Below, piece by piece: positions 10,301-17,376 of a DNA stretch of 64,000 bases. The notes below the pieces were generated by a model. That model did not search any database. It worked only from the letters and a program-made list of their open reading frames with translations, and had not been told where the DNA came from. The translations under genes were made by a program, and so were the position numbers. Positions within the stretch are counted from its first letter, which is position 1; each line of letters opens with the position of its first letter. The stretch is from assembly GCF_001428305.1 (NCBI RefSeq), contig NZ_LMRZ01000001.1, positions 496,289 through 560,288 of the forward strand. Reading direction: 5' to 3'. The DNA comes from Janibacter sp. Soil728 (lineage in GTDB: Bacteria; Actinomycetota; Actinomycetes; Actinomycetales; Dermatophilaceae).

Positions 10301-10832
10301 CGAGGTCGGCATCGAGCGCGCAGCCGGCCCCGTCGGTGTCGCGACCTTCGCGCCAGTCGGTGAGCATCGTGGGTCGGCTCTGCCCGTAGCGGTGGAATAG
10401 CCGCGCCAGCCGCAGCGCGACGGAGTAGCGCCGCCCGGCACGCACGTCGAAGAGGTCGCCGGGCGCGGTGTCGTGACCGAGGTGCCGGCTCAGCGCGACG
10501 CACCACGGCTGCCCGAGCGAGGCGTCGATGACCTCCAGGAGCGGCCAGACGAGGTGCTGCGGCAGCCACGGGTCGTCGTCGTCGCGACCGGTGAGCATCG
10601 TGACGAGCGAGCGGGGCCGCAGGAAGGTGACGCCTGCGCACACCCCGTCCTGGCCCCCTTCGCCCGTCCCGAGGCGGTGGGAGAGCCGCTGGGCCAGCCA
10701 GCGCTCGATGCCCTGCTCGGGCACCACGACGACCTCCTGCGCGAAGGGGTCCGGCAGCGGGCTCGCCAGCAGCTCGCCGAGCTCGTCGGCGAGGGTGTCG
10801 GTGCGCTGCGCGCGGTGGAGGTGAAGTGCCAC
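7347..10832 (-). CDS. recC: Exodeoxyribonuclease V subunit gamma (RecC)
   Basis: RecC is the inactivated helicase-like scaffold that splits the duplex and scans for Chi in the RecBCD complex. This 1161-residue protein starts with LHRAQRTDTLADELGELL and continues with the family's VVVPEQGIERWLAQRLSHRLG block and a C-terminal inactive nuclease-like part with DKLF-equivalent HVVDATYSR. The GTG at 10832 is chosen as the start because homology begins there. Residues about 318-353 are three perfect 12-residue repeats (DGRGATSSGT plus two variable residues) encoded by a 36-base tandem repeat, and a further repeat copy lies near residues 205-217. First gene of the recCBD operon. Confidence 0.93.
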   Translation of the reverse strand: MALHLHRAQRTDTLADELGELLASPLPDPFAQEVVVVPEQGIERWLAQRLSHRLGTGEGGQDGVCAGVTFLRPRSLVTMLTGRDDDDPWLPQHLVWPLLEVIDASLGQPWCVALSRHLGHDTAPGDLFDVRAGRRYSVALRLARLFHRYGQSRPTMLTDWREGRDTDGAGCALDADLAWQAELWRLLVTAVDVPPPDVRHAETVAALRDGAGAPPQGTREDMRGDGIDGLDLPERLSLFGHTRLAVTEVELLEALALSRDVHLWLPQPSTDLWERLTPSACEGVVARVEDSTSDLVRHPLLASLGRDSRELARVLGAALRDGRGATSSGTNDDGRGATSSGTDDDGRGATSSGTVGHGAPTSVLGWLQADLRDDHVPDEAERLARSVPQDDRSIQIHACHGPARQVEVLREVLVGLLEDDPTLEPRDVLIMCPDVETYAPLIGAAFGLGDHGTDAEGVDTHPAHRLRVRLADRSLRATNPLLAVADRFVGLAGGRLTASEVLDLAATEPVRRRFRLDDDDLATMSRWVGDSGIRWGYDQAGRAPFALDVEPQGTWRFGLDRLLLGVTVSADGPLQVGGVMPLDDVGSGSVDLVGRISELLARIGDGLDQLERAGTASEWMDGLTETVLALTDVPTRERWQVGDLQRTLSSAARHASEEVPLRLADVRVLLADQLAGRPSRASFRTGGLTVCTMTPMRSVPHRVVCLLGMDDDTFPRQQSIDGDDVLARRPLTGERDARSEDRQLLLDAVLAAREQLVIAYTGADEHSGGPCPPAVPLGELIDAARETTAAPIEVVHHPLQPFDARNLTTDGVSGSRPFSFDRSALLAARASAGPRTAPGRLLTTALPSRTIKDISLADLISFFDNPARGFLRDRLQVGVSREAEEVSDRLPIDLDGLQKWTVGDRALRARMAGHDPRSIYRAELLRGELPPAGLGEATLEEIGRAVELLMGQLALGPSEDPRSVDVEVTLPGDVRLTGTVDGVRGLHVVDATYSRLGPKQLMASWIRLLALTAAGADDEGWEASALGKGSRGKVARTSFGALPRAAARSHLAALIDVYSLGQTAPLPLPVKTAHAWMQVVHRNPTHRRAAAQKAVGEWELTMLKNGGSIPGERDDAWWRLVHGSAAPFEVLLEAPAGPGTDLATLAPKIWAPALDNVGSMS
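9774..9880. repeat. 36-bp tandem repeat, three copies, within recC
   Basis: Units beginning CCCTGAGGAGGTCGCCCCGC start at 9774, 9810 and 9846, an exact 36-base period. The third unit ends in CGTCTCGAAGGG, which identifies the unit as a tandemly duplicated family A element. Because 36 is a multiple of three, recC stays in frame and gains 12 residues per unit. Confidence 0.9.
10183..10216. repeat. Family A hairpin repeat inside recC
   Basis: Begins CCCTGAGGAGGCGCG and ends CGCCGTCTCGAAGGG, with GGCGC/GCGCC arms around a short CAG-like loop. It is the same element type as the intergenic copies at 13695, 14710 and 35403, but here it is translated within recC. Confidence 0.7.
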
Positions 10833-10903
10833 GGTCAGACCGTATCCGCGCAGACCGACAACGCGCGCCGGACTGTCCACACACTCGACCACCACCCGCT
10901 TGT

Positions 10904-10920
10904 GCTACAGCGCGCTACAG
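10904..10920. promoter_or_regulatory. Direct repeat GCTACAG x2, possible VapB operator/promoter
   Basis: GCTACAG occurs at 10904 and 10914, a 10-base period, immediately upstream of the antitoxin start at 10928. The second copy contains TACAGT, a fair -10 hexamer placed so that transcription could start at or near the ATG. Autoregulation by the antitoxin would fit, but this is inference. Confidence 0.35.
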
Positions 10921-10927
10921 TTGATGC

Positions 10928-11176
10928 ATGAGCACCATCAGCCAGCGAGAGCTGCGCAACGACAACGCGGAGATCATGCGCGGCGTCGAGCGGGGTGAGA
11001 GCTACACAGTGACCCGTCACGGGGTCCCCGTGGCGACGTTGTCGCCCTTCACCGAGCAGACGGACCTGCAGTGTCTGCGGCCGGCGACCAAGCGATCGCC
11101 CTTCGCCGAGATCCGCCGGGTCCGGGCCACCGAGCCCACTCAAGAGATCCTCGACGACTTGCGCGGCGATCGGTGA
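10928..11176 (+). CDS. vapB: Phd/YefM-type antitoxin (VapB partner)
   Basis: This 82-residue protein has the Phd/YefM N-terminal DNA-binding fold: STISQRELRNDNAEIMRGVERGESYTVTRHG, followed by VPVATLSP. Such proteins neutralise the partner toxin through their C-terminal tail and repress their own promoter as a complex. The stop overlaps the GTG start of the downstream PIN-domain toxin (GTGA), the usual coupled arrangement for a toxin-antitoxin pair. It lies directly upstream of the toxin and is divergent from recC. The C-terminal half, with FAEIRRVRATEPTQEILDDLR, is the probable toxin-binding tail. Confidence 0.88.
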   Translation: MSTISQRELRNDNAEIMRGVERGESYTVTRHGVPVATLSPFTEQTDLQCLRPATKRSPFAEIRRVRATEPTQEILDDLRGDR

Positions 11177-11562
11177 GCTGCTGGTACCTCGACACATCGG
11201 CGGCCTTGAAGCTCGTGATCGAGGAGCGGGAGTCGAGCGTCCTGGTCGATCACCTGGACACCGAGACCCCTGACCTCGTGGCCTGCCTGCTGCTCGAGAC
11301 GGAGCTGCGTCGGGCAGCACAGCGAAGGGGTGACCTCACCCAGGAGGTGGTGTCCCAGCTGGTCGAGCGAGTGAGCCTCTTCGAGATGCCGGCTTCTCTC
11401 TTCCGCGAGGCGGGGCTGCTCGGCGGCCCTCACCTGAGGTCGCTCGACGCGCTGCATCTCGCAGCAGCCGTACGCATCGGGGCCGACGCCATCGTGACCT
11501 ACGACCACCGCATGGCGCAGGCATCACGCGACCTCGGCTTTGCCGTCATCGCTCCCGACTGA
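11173..11562 (+). CDS. vapC: PIN-domain ribonuclease toxin, VapC family
   Basis: VapC toxins are Mg2+-dependent RNases, often cutting tRNA or rRNA loops. The 129-residue product begins WYLDTSAALKL with the first catalytic Asp near residue 7, has a central acidic LLLETELRR (Glu near 42), then SLDALHLAAAV and a final DAIVTYDHRMAQA, giving the four conserved acidic positions of an intact PIN domain. The start is the GTG at 11173, which overlaps the antitoxin stop by four bases; a longer frame upstream lies within the antitoxin gene and is rejected. The toxin looks functional. Its RNA target cannot be read from the sequence. Confidence 0.9.
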   Translation: MSCWYLDTSAALKLVIEERESSVLVDHLDTETPDLVACLLLETELRRAAQRRGDLTQEVVSQLVERVSLFEMPASLFREAGLLGGPHLRSLDALHLAAAVRIGADAIVTYDHRMAQASRDLGFAVIAPD

Positions 11563-11563
11563 C

Positions 11564-12118
11564 ATGAGCGACCTGCGGCACGTGCGCACCGAGCGCCTCC
11601 GGCTCGACATCCCGACCATCGATGACCTGTCGGACCTGCACGCCGTCTACTCGGACCCGCGGACCTGGGCGCACTCCCCGGAGGATCTGCAGACCGATGA
11701 GCGCACGACCTTCGTCATGCTCGCCGGCTGGATGGACGGGTGGGAGAGCGACGGGCTGGGACCGTGGATCGTGCGCTCGCTCGAGGACGGCGCCTTCCTC
11801 GGCAACGCGGGGTGCTGGCTGCGGCCGGGTGGTTGGTGGAACCTCGGCTACGGCATCGCCCCGGACGCCCGCCGTGCGGGTGTGGCCACCGAGGCCTCGC
11901 GCCGCGCGCTGGAGGTGGCCCGCGAGGTCCACCCCGACGCCCCGGTCATCGCGTGGCTCCTCGAGCACAACATCGCGTCCGAGCGGGTCGCCACCAAGCT
12001 GGGTATGACCCGGCAGTACCGCGCCCCGGACGAGGGCAACCCCAACCCGGACGCCGTGCGCCTGATCTACGCGGACCGTGACCTGACGGCAGAAGAGCTG
12101 GCCACCCGCCTCGGCTAG
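11564..12118 (+). CDS. GNAT family N-acetyltransferase
   Basis: The 184-residue protein has the RimJ/RimL-like GNAT layout: TERLRLDIP at the N-terminus, then VIWALED-type strands, the YGIAPDARRAGVATEA acetyl-CoA loop (R/Q-x-x-G-x-G/A region) near residues 97-112 and the NIASERVATKLGM motif near 138-150. These enzymes transfer acetyl from acetyl-CoA to an amine, often a protein N-terminus or antibiotic; the substrate here is unknown. The ATG at 11564 sits one base after the vapC stop, so it may be cotranscribed with the toxin-antitoxin pair, though no functional link is known. Confidence 0.88.
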   Translation: MSDLRHVRTERLRLDIPTIDDLSDLHAVYSDPRTWAHSPEDLQTDERTTFVMLAGWMDGWESDGLGPWIVRSLEDGAFLGNAGCWLRPGGWWNLGYGIAPDARRAGVATEASRRALEVAREVHPDAPVIAWLLEHNIASERVATKLGMTRQYRAPDEGNPNPDAVRLIYADRDLTAEELATRLG

Positions 12119-12204
12119 TCGCAGTGTTGTCGGGGGCCACCTGACGTTGTGTTCGGTATTGATGGTCTCAGAGGGCCGTCGGCGGGCGCTGGCACACTTC
12201 TCGC

Positions 12205-12786
12205 GTGACTGCCGACTTCTGCGCCTGGGGCGACGAGAGCATGCGCCGCAGTGCACGCGGGGAGGGCGCCGTCTACTTCCTCGGCGCCGCGATCATCGAC
12301 ATGGACGACTACGACACTTGCCGAAGCGCCCTACTCGCTCTGCCACGAAGCGGTCCGAAATTGCATTGGCACGGTGCCGACTCGCAGCGTCGCCGAAGGG
12401 TCATGGCCGCAGTCGAGACCCTGCCTGCGCAGCATGTCGTTGTCATCGCCGCGCCGACGGACCCAGCCCGCCAACAACGCGCCAGGGCGAAGTGCGTCGA
12501 GCGGATGCTGCACGAGCTGGAGCTGTACGGGGCGACTCGCCTCGTCATGGAGACCCGCACTCCGAGTCTCAACGACCGAGACATGAAGCTGATAGATCGA
12601 CTTCGAGGGGCCAGGCGTATCCCCTCGGGGATTCGGCTTGAGTTCGGCTTGCCATCTCAGGAGCCCCTGTTGTGGCTGCCGGACCAAGTGCTGGGAGCGA
12701 TCGGGCTTTCTGAGGCTGGAGAGCAACGGTGGCTCACCGAGGCGATGGCCGCGCGGGTGCACCGCGTCGATATCACCTTGGAATAG
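12205..12786 (+). CDS. DUF3800-like hypothetical protein
   Basis: A 193-residue soluble protein starting at a GTG. It opens with FCAWGDESMRR, resembling the DES motif at the start of DUF3800 proteins (RNase H-like fold, many near mobile or defence genes), then has GPKLHWHG, a METRTPSLNDRD segment and a C-terminal LPDQVLGAIG strand-helix with the DQ-x-x-GA pattern. The fold assignment rests on these short motifs and is moderate. It ends just before a strong hairpin terminator and follows the vapBC-acetyltransferase block, so it may belong to the same accessory segment. Function unknown. Confidence 0.6.
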   Translation: MTADFCAWGDESMRRSARGEGAVYFLGAAIIDMDDYDTCRSALLALPRSGPKLHWHGADSQRRRRVMAAVETLPAQHVVVIAAPTDPARQQRARAKCVERMLHELELYGATRLVMETRTPSLNDRDMKLIDRLRGARRIPSGIRLEFGLPSQEPLLWLPDQVLGAIGLSEAGEQRWLTEAMAARVHRVDITLE

Positions 12787-12790
12787 CGCA

Positions 12791-12828
12791 AGAGCCGAGT
12801 CCCGTCATACGGCGGGGGTCTCGGCTCT
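12791..12828 (+). terminator. Hairpin terminator after the DUF3800-like gene
   Basis: AGAGCCGAG at 12791-12799 pairs perfectly with CTCGGCTCT at 12820-12828, with extra C/G pairing inside. It starts four bases after the upstream stop codon. No long T-run follows, as is common in high-GC actinobacteria. Confidence 0.7.
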
Positions 12829-12982
12829 CACTTCCGACCGTCCCAGCAGGACGGTGGCTTCCATTGCATGCTACCGGATACCCCGCCCCTGCGGAACAAG
12901 TTCGGCGCGAGCACCTATGACCAGGTCCGCGTCATTGAGGACCATCTAAGCGTCGATCCAGCCGCTGTGATCGGATGCCCGT

Positions 12983-13684
12983 ATGACCTCTGCCTCCGAC
13001 TCCCTGCGCCGGCTCTGCCCGACCGGCTCCCTCCGCGCCGTCATCAACCTCGGCAACCCGGTGCTGGCGCAGGGCACCTCCGAGGCGCCCACCGGCGTCA
13101 CCGTCGACATCGCTCGCGAGCTGGCGGCGCGTCTCGGGGTCGAGCTCGAGCTCACGACCGTCACGGCGGCGCGCCACTCGTACGCGGCGCTCGTCGAAGG
13201 TCGAGCGGACCTCGGTTTCCTCGCGATCGAGCCGGCCCGCGAGGAGGGAGTGCGCTTCACGGCCCCCTATGTCGAGATCGAAGGAGTCTTCGCCACGGGC
13301 GACACCGACCTCACCATGACGGATGTCGACCGCGAGAGCATCGAGATCGCGGTCCGGAGCGGCTCGGCCTACGACCTCTACCTCACCCGCACGATCCAGC
13401 ACGCGACGATCCTGCGCGGGGACGAGGCCGAGGAGGTCTACGAGGGCGGCGCCGACGTCCTCGCCGGGGTCCGCCAGCCGGTGACCACCTATGCGCAGGA
13501 CAACGGACTGACCGTGCTCGAGCCCGCCTTCCAGACGATCCGCCAGGCGGTCGCGATCCCCCGCGACCGTCCGGAGTCGCTCGCGAGCGAGCTGACCGTC
13601 GTCGTCGAGGAGCTCAAGAGCAGCGGTTTCGTCGCGGCCGGCCTGGAGCGGGCCGGTCAGGTCGCCACGCTCCCCCAGGACTGA
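12983..13684 (+). CDS. Extracellular solute-binding (family 3)-like protein without signal peptide
   Basis: The 233 residues form a type II periplasmic-binding fold of the amino-acid-binding family: LRAVINLGNPVLAQ, then PTGVTVDIARELAARLGVELELTTV, a YAALVEGRADLGFLAIEPAREE segment and the second-lobe hinge. This family binds amino acids or related small molecules for ABC import. Unusually there is no signal peptide or lipobox at the N-terminus and no permease or ATPase gene nearby, so a cytoplasmic ligand-binding or enzymatic role is as likely as transport. The ATG start at 12983 is the first after the terminator. It converges on the dehydratase gene. Confidence 0.75.
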   Translation: MTSASDSLRRLCPTGSLRAVINLGNPVLAQGTSEAPTGVTVDIARELAARLGVELELTTVTAARHSYAALVEGRADLGFLAIEPAREEGVRFTAPYVEIEGVFATGDTDLTMTDVDRESIEIAVRSGSAYDLYLTRTIQHATILRGDEAEEVYEGGADVLAGVRQPVTTYAQDNGLTVLEPAFQTIRQAVAIPRDRPESLASELTVVVEELKSSGFVAAGLERAGQVATLPQD

Positions 13685-13694
13685 GTCGGGTCGG

Positions 13695-13728
13695 CCCTTC
13701 GAGACGGTTGCTGCGCAACCTCCTCAGG
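13695..13728. repeat. Family A hairpin repeat supplying a stop codon
   Basis: Begins CCCTTCGAGACGGTTG and ends CAACCTCCTCAGG, with GGTTG/CAACC arms around CTGCG. It lies between convergent genes, and the TGA stop of the dehydratase gene (13724-13726) is read from its CCTGAGG end. It probably also acts as a bidirectional transcription end. Confidence 0.8.
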
Positions 13729-14698
13729 CAGCGGTGGCGAGCACCTCGGCCAGGACCGACGCGTCGACATTGCCACCGCTGGCCACGACGACGACGGTCT
13801 GCCCGGCGAAGCGCTCCGGGTGTGCCAGGACGGCGGCCAGCGCGGCAGACCCGCCCGGCTCGACGACGAGCTTCAGCGTGCGCACGGCCTCGCGCATCGC
13901 GACCCGCGCCTGGTCGTCGGTGACCTCCAGTGCCTCGACCGGGTGTCGGGAGAGGGCGGCGAGCGTGTGCTGACCGACCGTCGGTGAGCCGATCGCATCG
14001 AGGAAGACCGGCACCGCCGGCACCTTCGCCACCTGCCCGGAGGCGAGGGAGCGCGCCATCTTGGGGTAGCCGGCCCGCTCCACGACGAAGGGGGTGACCC
14101 CCGGCAGCGAGTGCCGCACCGCCTCGATGGTCCCTGAGGAGAGCCCACCACCACTGCACGGGAGGACGATCGCGTCGGGGGAGTGCCCCCCTTCGCCCAG
14201 CTGGTCGACGATCTCCAGACCCACCGTCCCCTGACCGGACATGACGCGGACGTCGTCGTAGGGGTGCACGAGGGTCAGGCCGCGCTCGGCGACGAGCTCG
14301 CGGCCGACCTCCTCGCGGTCCTGGGTCGCCGGGTCGTAGAAGACGACCTCCGCTCCCCACCACCGGCAGCCGTCGACCTTGATCCGCGGGGCATCCTGCG
14401 GCATGACGATCGTCGCGGTGGACCCGGTCATCCGAGCCGACGCCGCGACGGCCTGCCCGTGGTTGCCGGTCGAAAACGCGAGCACCCCCGCGACCCGCTC
14501 CTCGTCGCTCAGGGAGAGCAGGGTGTTGAGCGCACCACGGATCTTGAAGGAACCGGTCAGCTGCAGTGCCTCCGCCTTGACGAGGACCGTTGCGCCCGTG
14601 AGCTCGTCGAGCATCGGCGAGGAGAGAAGGGGGGTCCGCCGCACCTTGCCCTCGAGCCGCTGCGCCGCCGCCCTGATCGTGTCGATGCTGAAGTCCAT
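13724..14698 (-). CDS. PLP-dependent threonine/serine dehydratase family protein
   Basis: This 324-residue fold type II PLP enzyme resembles threonine dehydratase, serine racemase and threo-3-hydroxyaspartate ammonia-lyase. It has the PLP-lysine motif TGSFKIRGALN (Lys near 52), STGNHGQAVAASA for substrate carboxylate binding, the phosphate-binding SGGGLSSG loop near 180 and a C-terminal ASGGNVD. Its length matches the catabolic, non-allosteric enzymes, since no ACT regulatory domain is present. It deaminates a hydroxyamino acid to a 2-oxo acid; the preferred substrate cannot be fixed. Its stop codon lies in a family A repeat, and another copy lies between its start and the next gene on the same strand. 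Confidence 0.9.
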   Translation of the reverse strand: MDFSIDTIRAAAQRLEGKVRRTPLLSSPMLDELTGATVLVKAEALQLTGSFKIRGALNTLLSLSDEERVAGVLAFSTGNHGQAVAASARMTGSTATIVMPQDAPRIKVDGCRWWGAEVVFYDPATQDREEVGRELVAERGLTLVHPYDDVRVMSGQGTVGLEIVDQLGEGGHSPDAIVLPCSGGGLSSGTIEAVRHSLPGVTPFVVERAGYPKMARSLASGQVAKVPAVPVFLDAIGSPTVGQHTLAALSRHPVEALEVTDDQARVAMREAVRTLKLVVEPGGSAALAAVLAHPERFAGQTVVVVASGGNVDASVLAEVLATAA

Positions 14699-14709
14699 GT
14701 GGCCACACT

Positions 14710-14744
14710 CCCTTCGAGACGCTTGCTGCGCAAGCTCCTCAGGG
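14710..14744. repeat. Family A hairpin repeat supplying the DUF305 stop codon
   Basis: Begins CCCTTCGAGACGCTTG and ends CAAGCTCCTCAGGG, with GCTTG/CAAGC arms. The TGA stop of the DUF305 gene (14739-14741) lies within the CCTGAGG end. Compared with the copy at 13695, the arms differ by compensating changes (GGTTG/CAACC versus GCTTG/CAAGC), so the hairpin itself is conserved. Confidence 0.8.
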
Positions 14745-15377
14745 AGCGTCGTCGGGCAGGGGCGTGGCGCCGCGCTCCTCGAGCATCGTCGTCATCGTCT
14801 CGACCTCGGTGGTCTGGCTGTTGATGATCGACTGGGCGAGGGTCTCGACCGCGTCGTTCTTCGAGTAGTCGCGAGCTGCCTCGGCCATGGGCACGCCGGC
14901 CTTGTGGTGGCGGATCATCAGCTGCAGGTAGTAGATCTCGGCCTTCTTGCCCCGCAGGCCCTCGAGCTCGGTGATCTCGGCAGAGGAGGCCATGCCGGGC
15001 ATCAGGCCGTCATCGCCGAGGGTCATGGCGGCGCCGTGCTCGTGGCCCAGCCCCTTCATCCAGTCCATCTGCTCACCCGGACCGGTCGGGGAGAGGCCCC
15101 ATACCTGTAGCCACCCGGCCATCTGCCCGGACTGGGACTCCTGAGTGCGGGCGATGTCATAGGCGAGCGAGCGCACGAGCTTGTCGTCGGTGCGGTCGTG
15201 GATGATCCACGACATCTCGACGGCCTGGTCGTGGTGCGTCTGCATGTCGCGGGCGAAGCCCGCAGCGACGCTGTCGTCGCCCGGGGGGTCGTCCCCGCCG
15301 ACGCGGGCCAGCGCCAGACCGGCGACGAGGCCGATCGCGAGCGCGACGACCGCGGCGAGGACGACCCGCGGGGTCAC
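14739..15377 (-). CDS. DUF305 family membrane-anchored protein
   Basis: The 212-residue product has an N-terminal membrane helix (VVLAAVVALAIGLVAGLALA) followed by an exported domain. The DUF305 (CopM-like, ferritin-like) signature is present twice: FARDMQTHHDQAVEMSWI near residue 45 and YLQLMIRHHKAGVPMAEAA near 150, each with paired His. Some relatives bind copper; metal binding here is inferred. The GTG start at 15377 overlaps the stop of the upstream DUF3105 gene as GTGA, so the two are one operon. This DUF305-DUF3105 pairing is often seen in actinobacteria. No copper regulator is visible nearby. Confidence 0.85.
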   Translation of the reverse strand: MTPRVVLAAVVALAIGLVAGLALARVGGDDPPGDDSVAAGFARDMQTHHDQAVEMSWIIHDRTDDKLVRSLAYDIARTQESQSGQMAGWLQVWGLSPTGPGEQMDWMKGLGHEHGAAMTLGDDGLMPGMASSAEITELEGLRGKKAEIYYLQLMIRHHKAGVPMAEAARDYSKNDAVETLAQSIINSQTTEVETMTTMLEERGATPLPDDAP

Positions 15378-16009
15378 TTGACCAGGCTCGTCTCGGGGGT
15401 CACCCCACCGGTGCAGGCAGCGCCCGGCTCGGGGGTCTGCTTGCCCTCGCGGTACTCCTTGATGAAGCCCTTGATCCGCGGGTCATCAGCGGAGTCGACC
15501 GTGAGCTGGTGCCCCCAGGCCGACAGGACGATCGGGCTCGGCATCTTGCCCTCGTAGGGGGAGAGGACCGTGTAGGTGTCGGGCAGCGCGTCGTCGAGCT
15601 TCTTGACGTCGGCCTCGGGCAGGCCGGGCTCGTAGGTGATCCACACGGCGCCGTGCTCGAGGGAGTGGACGGCGTGCTCGTCGGGCACCGGGGTGTCATA
15701 GGTGCCGCAGTTGAGCCACACCGCGTTGTGCTCCCCACCGACCGGCGGCGACTCCTTGTAGTCGACCTTGCCGTCGACGTGGTTGCCGCCCTTGTAGTCG
15801 AAGGTCTTGACCCCCGACAGGTCTCCCGCGGCCTGGCGCTCGTCGCGCTCGCTGATGATGGCGTACCCCACGGCACCTCCGATGAGCGCGATCACCACGG
15901 CTGCGGCACCTGCCAGCAGGAGGGAGCGCCGGCGCTCGGCGGACTGGGCCTTCTTGCGAGCCTCGGCGAGCTTGGCATCGCGGGCGGACATCGACTTCTT
16001 GCTGCTCAT
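15374..16009 (-). CDS. DUF3105 family membrane protein
   Basis: A 211-residue protein with a charged N-terminus (Lys/Arg-rich helix, residues 1-30), one membrane helix (SLLLAGAAAVVIALIGGAVGYAII) and an exported domain carrying the DUF3105 hallmarks: PPVGGEHNAVWLNCGTYDTPV and HAVHSLEHGAVWITYEPGL, rich in conserved His, near residues 90-135. The ATG at 16009 is chosen because the conserved Lys-rich start follows directly; a longer frame upstream runs into the divergent promoter. It is the first gene of a two-gene operon with the DUF305 gene. Function unknown; the exposed His and Cys suggest metal or redox chemistry. Confidence 0.85.
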   Translation of the reverse strand: MSSKKSMSARDAKLAEARKKAQSAERRRSLLLAGAAAVVIALIGGAVGYAIISERDERQAAGDLSGVKTFDYKGGNHVDGKVDYKESPPVGGEHNAVWLNCGTYDTPVPDEHAVHSLEHGAVWITYEPGLPEADVKKLDDALPDTYTVLSPYEGKMPSPIVLSAWGHQLTVDSADDPRIKGFIKEYREGKQTPEPGAACTGGVTPETSLVK

Positions 16010-16102
16010 GGGTCCCTCGGGGTAGGCGGGGGGCGGGAATGCCGGGATTATTGCACCGTCAACTGAAGGTCTCCTGAGGGTGCTCGCCACTAGTCTGACT
16101 GC

Positions 16103-17038
16103 ATGCGTTCAGAGACGACGACCATCACCTCCCCGCAGGACGGGTTGCCACTCTTCGTGCGCACCTGGCAGCCAGAGGGCGAGGCCAAGGGCGTCGTGCA
16201 GATGGCCCACGGCATGGCCGAGCACTCCGCGCGCTACGAGCGCTTCGCCCAGGCACTGACCGACGCCGGCTACATCGCCTGGATGCACGACCACCGGGGC
16301 CATGGCGAGACCTCGAGCGAGCAGGAGGACCGCGGCTACTACGCCGATGACCACGGCTGGGACACCGTCGTCGAGGACATGCACACCGTGGGCCTGGCCA
16401 TCGCCGCGGCGCACCCGGGACTGCCGCTGTTCTTCTTCGGCCACTCGATGGGTTCCCTCCTCGGCCGCGACTACATCACCCGCTACGGGCAGGACCTCGT
16501 CGGCGCCGTCCTGAGCGGGACCGCGGCACACCCGGGCCTGCTGGGCAAGGTCGGCCAGGGACTGGCGAGCGTCGAGGCGCGCCTTCGCGGTCGCCGCCAC
16601 ACGTCCAAGCTCATGGATGCGATGACCTTCGGCGCGTACAACAAGCCCTTCACGGCCGAGGGGGAGTTCGGCTGGCTCTCTCGTGACCGGGCCGAGGTCC
16701 AGGCGTACATCGACGACCCCCGCTGCGGTGAGGTCTTCACCTCCGGCTTCTTCGCCGACCTCCTCGGTGGCGTCAACCGGCTGCAGGGGCTGGCAGCGCG
16801 TGTCCCCCACGATCTACCGCTCCTCGTGATCTCGGGCGAGAAGGACCCGGTCGGCGGCAAGGACGGCGCCGGCGTGCGTGCGGCCGCCGAGGCCTTCCGC
16901 GCCGGTGGGGTCGAGGACGTCACCCTCAGGCTCTTCCCGGGCGCTCGCCACGAGCTGCTCAACGAGACCAACCGAGACGAGGTCACCGACCTCGTCATCG
17001 GCTGGCTGGACGACCACCTGCCGACGAAGGGGGAGTGA
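16103..17038 (+). CDS. Alpha/beta hydrolase, monoacylglycerol lipase-like
   Basis: The 311-residue enzyme has the serine aminopeptidase S33/monoglyceride lipase layout: VVQMAHGMAEHSARYERFA (oxyanion region HGMAEH), HDHRGHGET, the nucleophile elbow GHSMGS near residues 113-118 and the catalytic His in GARHELLNE near 282. It probably hydrolyses monoacylglycerols or similar lipids in the cytoplasm. The start ATG at 16103 is divergent from the DUF3105 gene. Its stop overlaps the next GTG start by four bases, so it leads a three-gene operon with a small antitoxin-like protein and a DUF998 membrane protein. Confidence 0.88.
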   Translation: MRSETTTITSPQDGLPLFVRTWQPEGEAKGVVQMAHGMAEHSARYERFAQALTDAGYIAWMHDHRGHGETSSEQEDRGYYADDHGWDTVVEDMHTVGLAIAAAHPGLPLFFFGHSMGSLLGRDYITRYGQDLVGAVLSGTAAHPGLLGKVGQGLASVEARLRGRRHTSKLMDAMTFGAYNKPFTAEGEFGWLSRDRAEVQAYIDDPRCGEVFTSGFFADLLGGVNRLQGLAARVPHDLPLLVISGEKDPVGGKDGAGVRAAAEAFRAGGVEDVTLRLFPGARHELLNETNRDEVTDLVIGWLDDHLPTKGE

Positions 17039-17376
17039 CTCCCGTGACCGACGACAAGCGAGACGCCCGCAAGGCGATCGACGACCTCGAGCTCGACAAG
17101 CACCTCGCGGCCGCCGGGGCGGCCGCGGCGAAGTTCGCCCAGCAGGCGGTGGGCGCTGCCGGCGCCTTCGCCGCCGAGCACCGCGACCAGGCCCACGGCC
17201 TCCTCGACAAGGCGGAGGGTGAGGTCGACCGGATCACGGGAGGCAAGGCCACCGGCTTCCTGGGCAAGGTCCGCTCGGGCCTGGCCACGGGGGTCGACGT
17301 CGTCGCCGACCAGGCGCCCGATGACGGCGTCGCCGACGAGGACCCGCCGGCATCACCCCCTTCGTCCGGGGTGTGA
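17035..17376 (+). CDS. Small Ala-rich protein, possibly MT0933/Rv0909 antitoxin-like
   Basis: The 113 residues are mostly helical and charged, with repeated A/K/D segments, ending in a disordered Pro/Asp-rich tail. The stretch with LLDKAEGEVDRITGGKATGF resembles the mycobacterial Rv0909-like antitoxin family, where a TGGK segment is typical, but no partner toxin gene sits next to it. The GTG start at 17035 overlaps the lipase stop and its own stop overlaps the DUF998 start, so it is translated as part of the lipase operon. The assignment is tentative; a structural or stress-related helical protein is equally possible. Confidence 0.55.
   Translation: MTPVTDDKRDARKAIDDLELDKHLAAAGAAAAKFAQQAVGAAGAFAAEHRDQAHGLLDKAEGEVDRITGGKATGFLGKVRSGLATGVDVVADQAPDDGVADEDPPASPPSSGV

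Noticed and set aside
12868-13923. A plus-strand open frame starting before the binding-protein-like gene
   Set aside because: After a short odd start it reads the binding-protein gene in a wrong frame as Arg/Pro-rich sequence; the first 40 codons look like no family I know, so I do not call a gene remnant.
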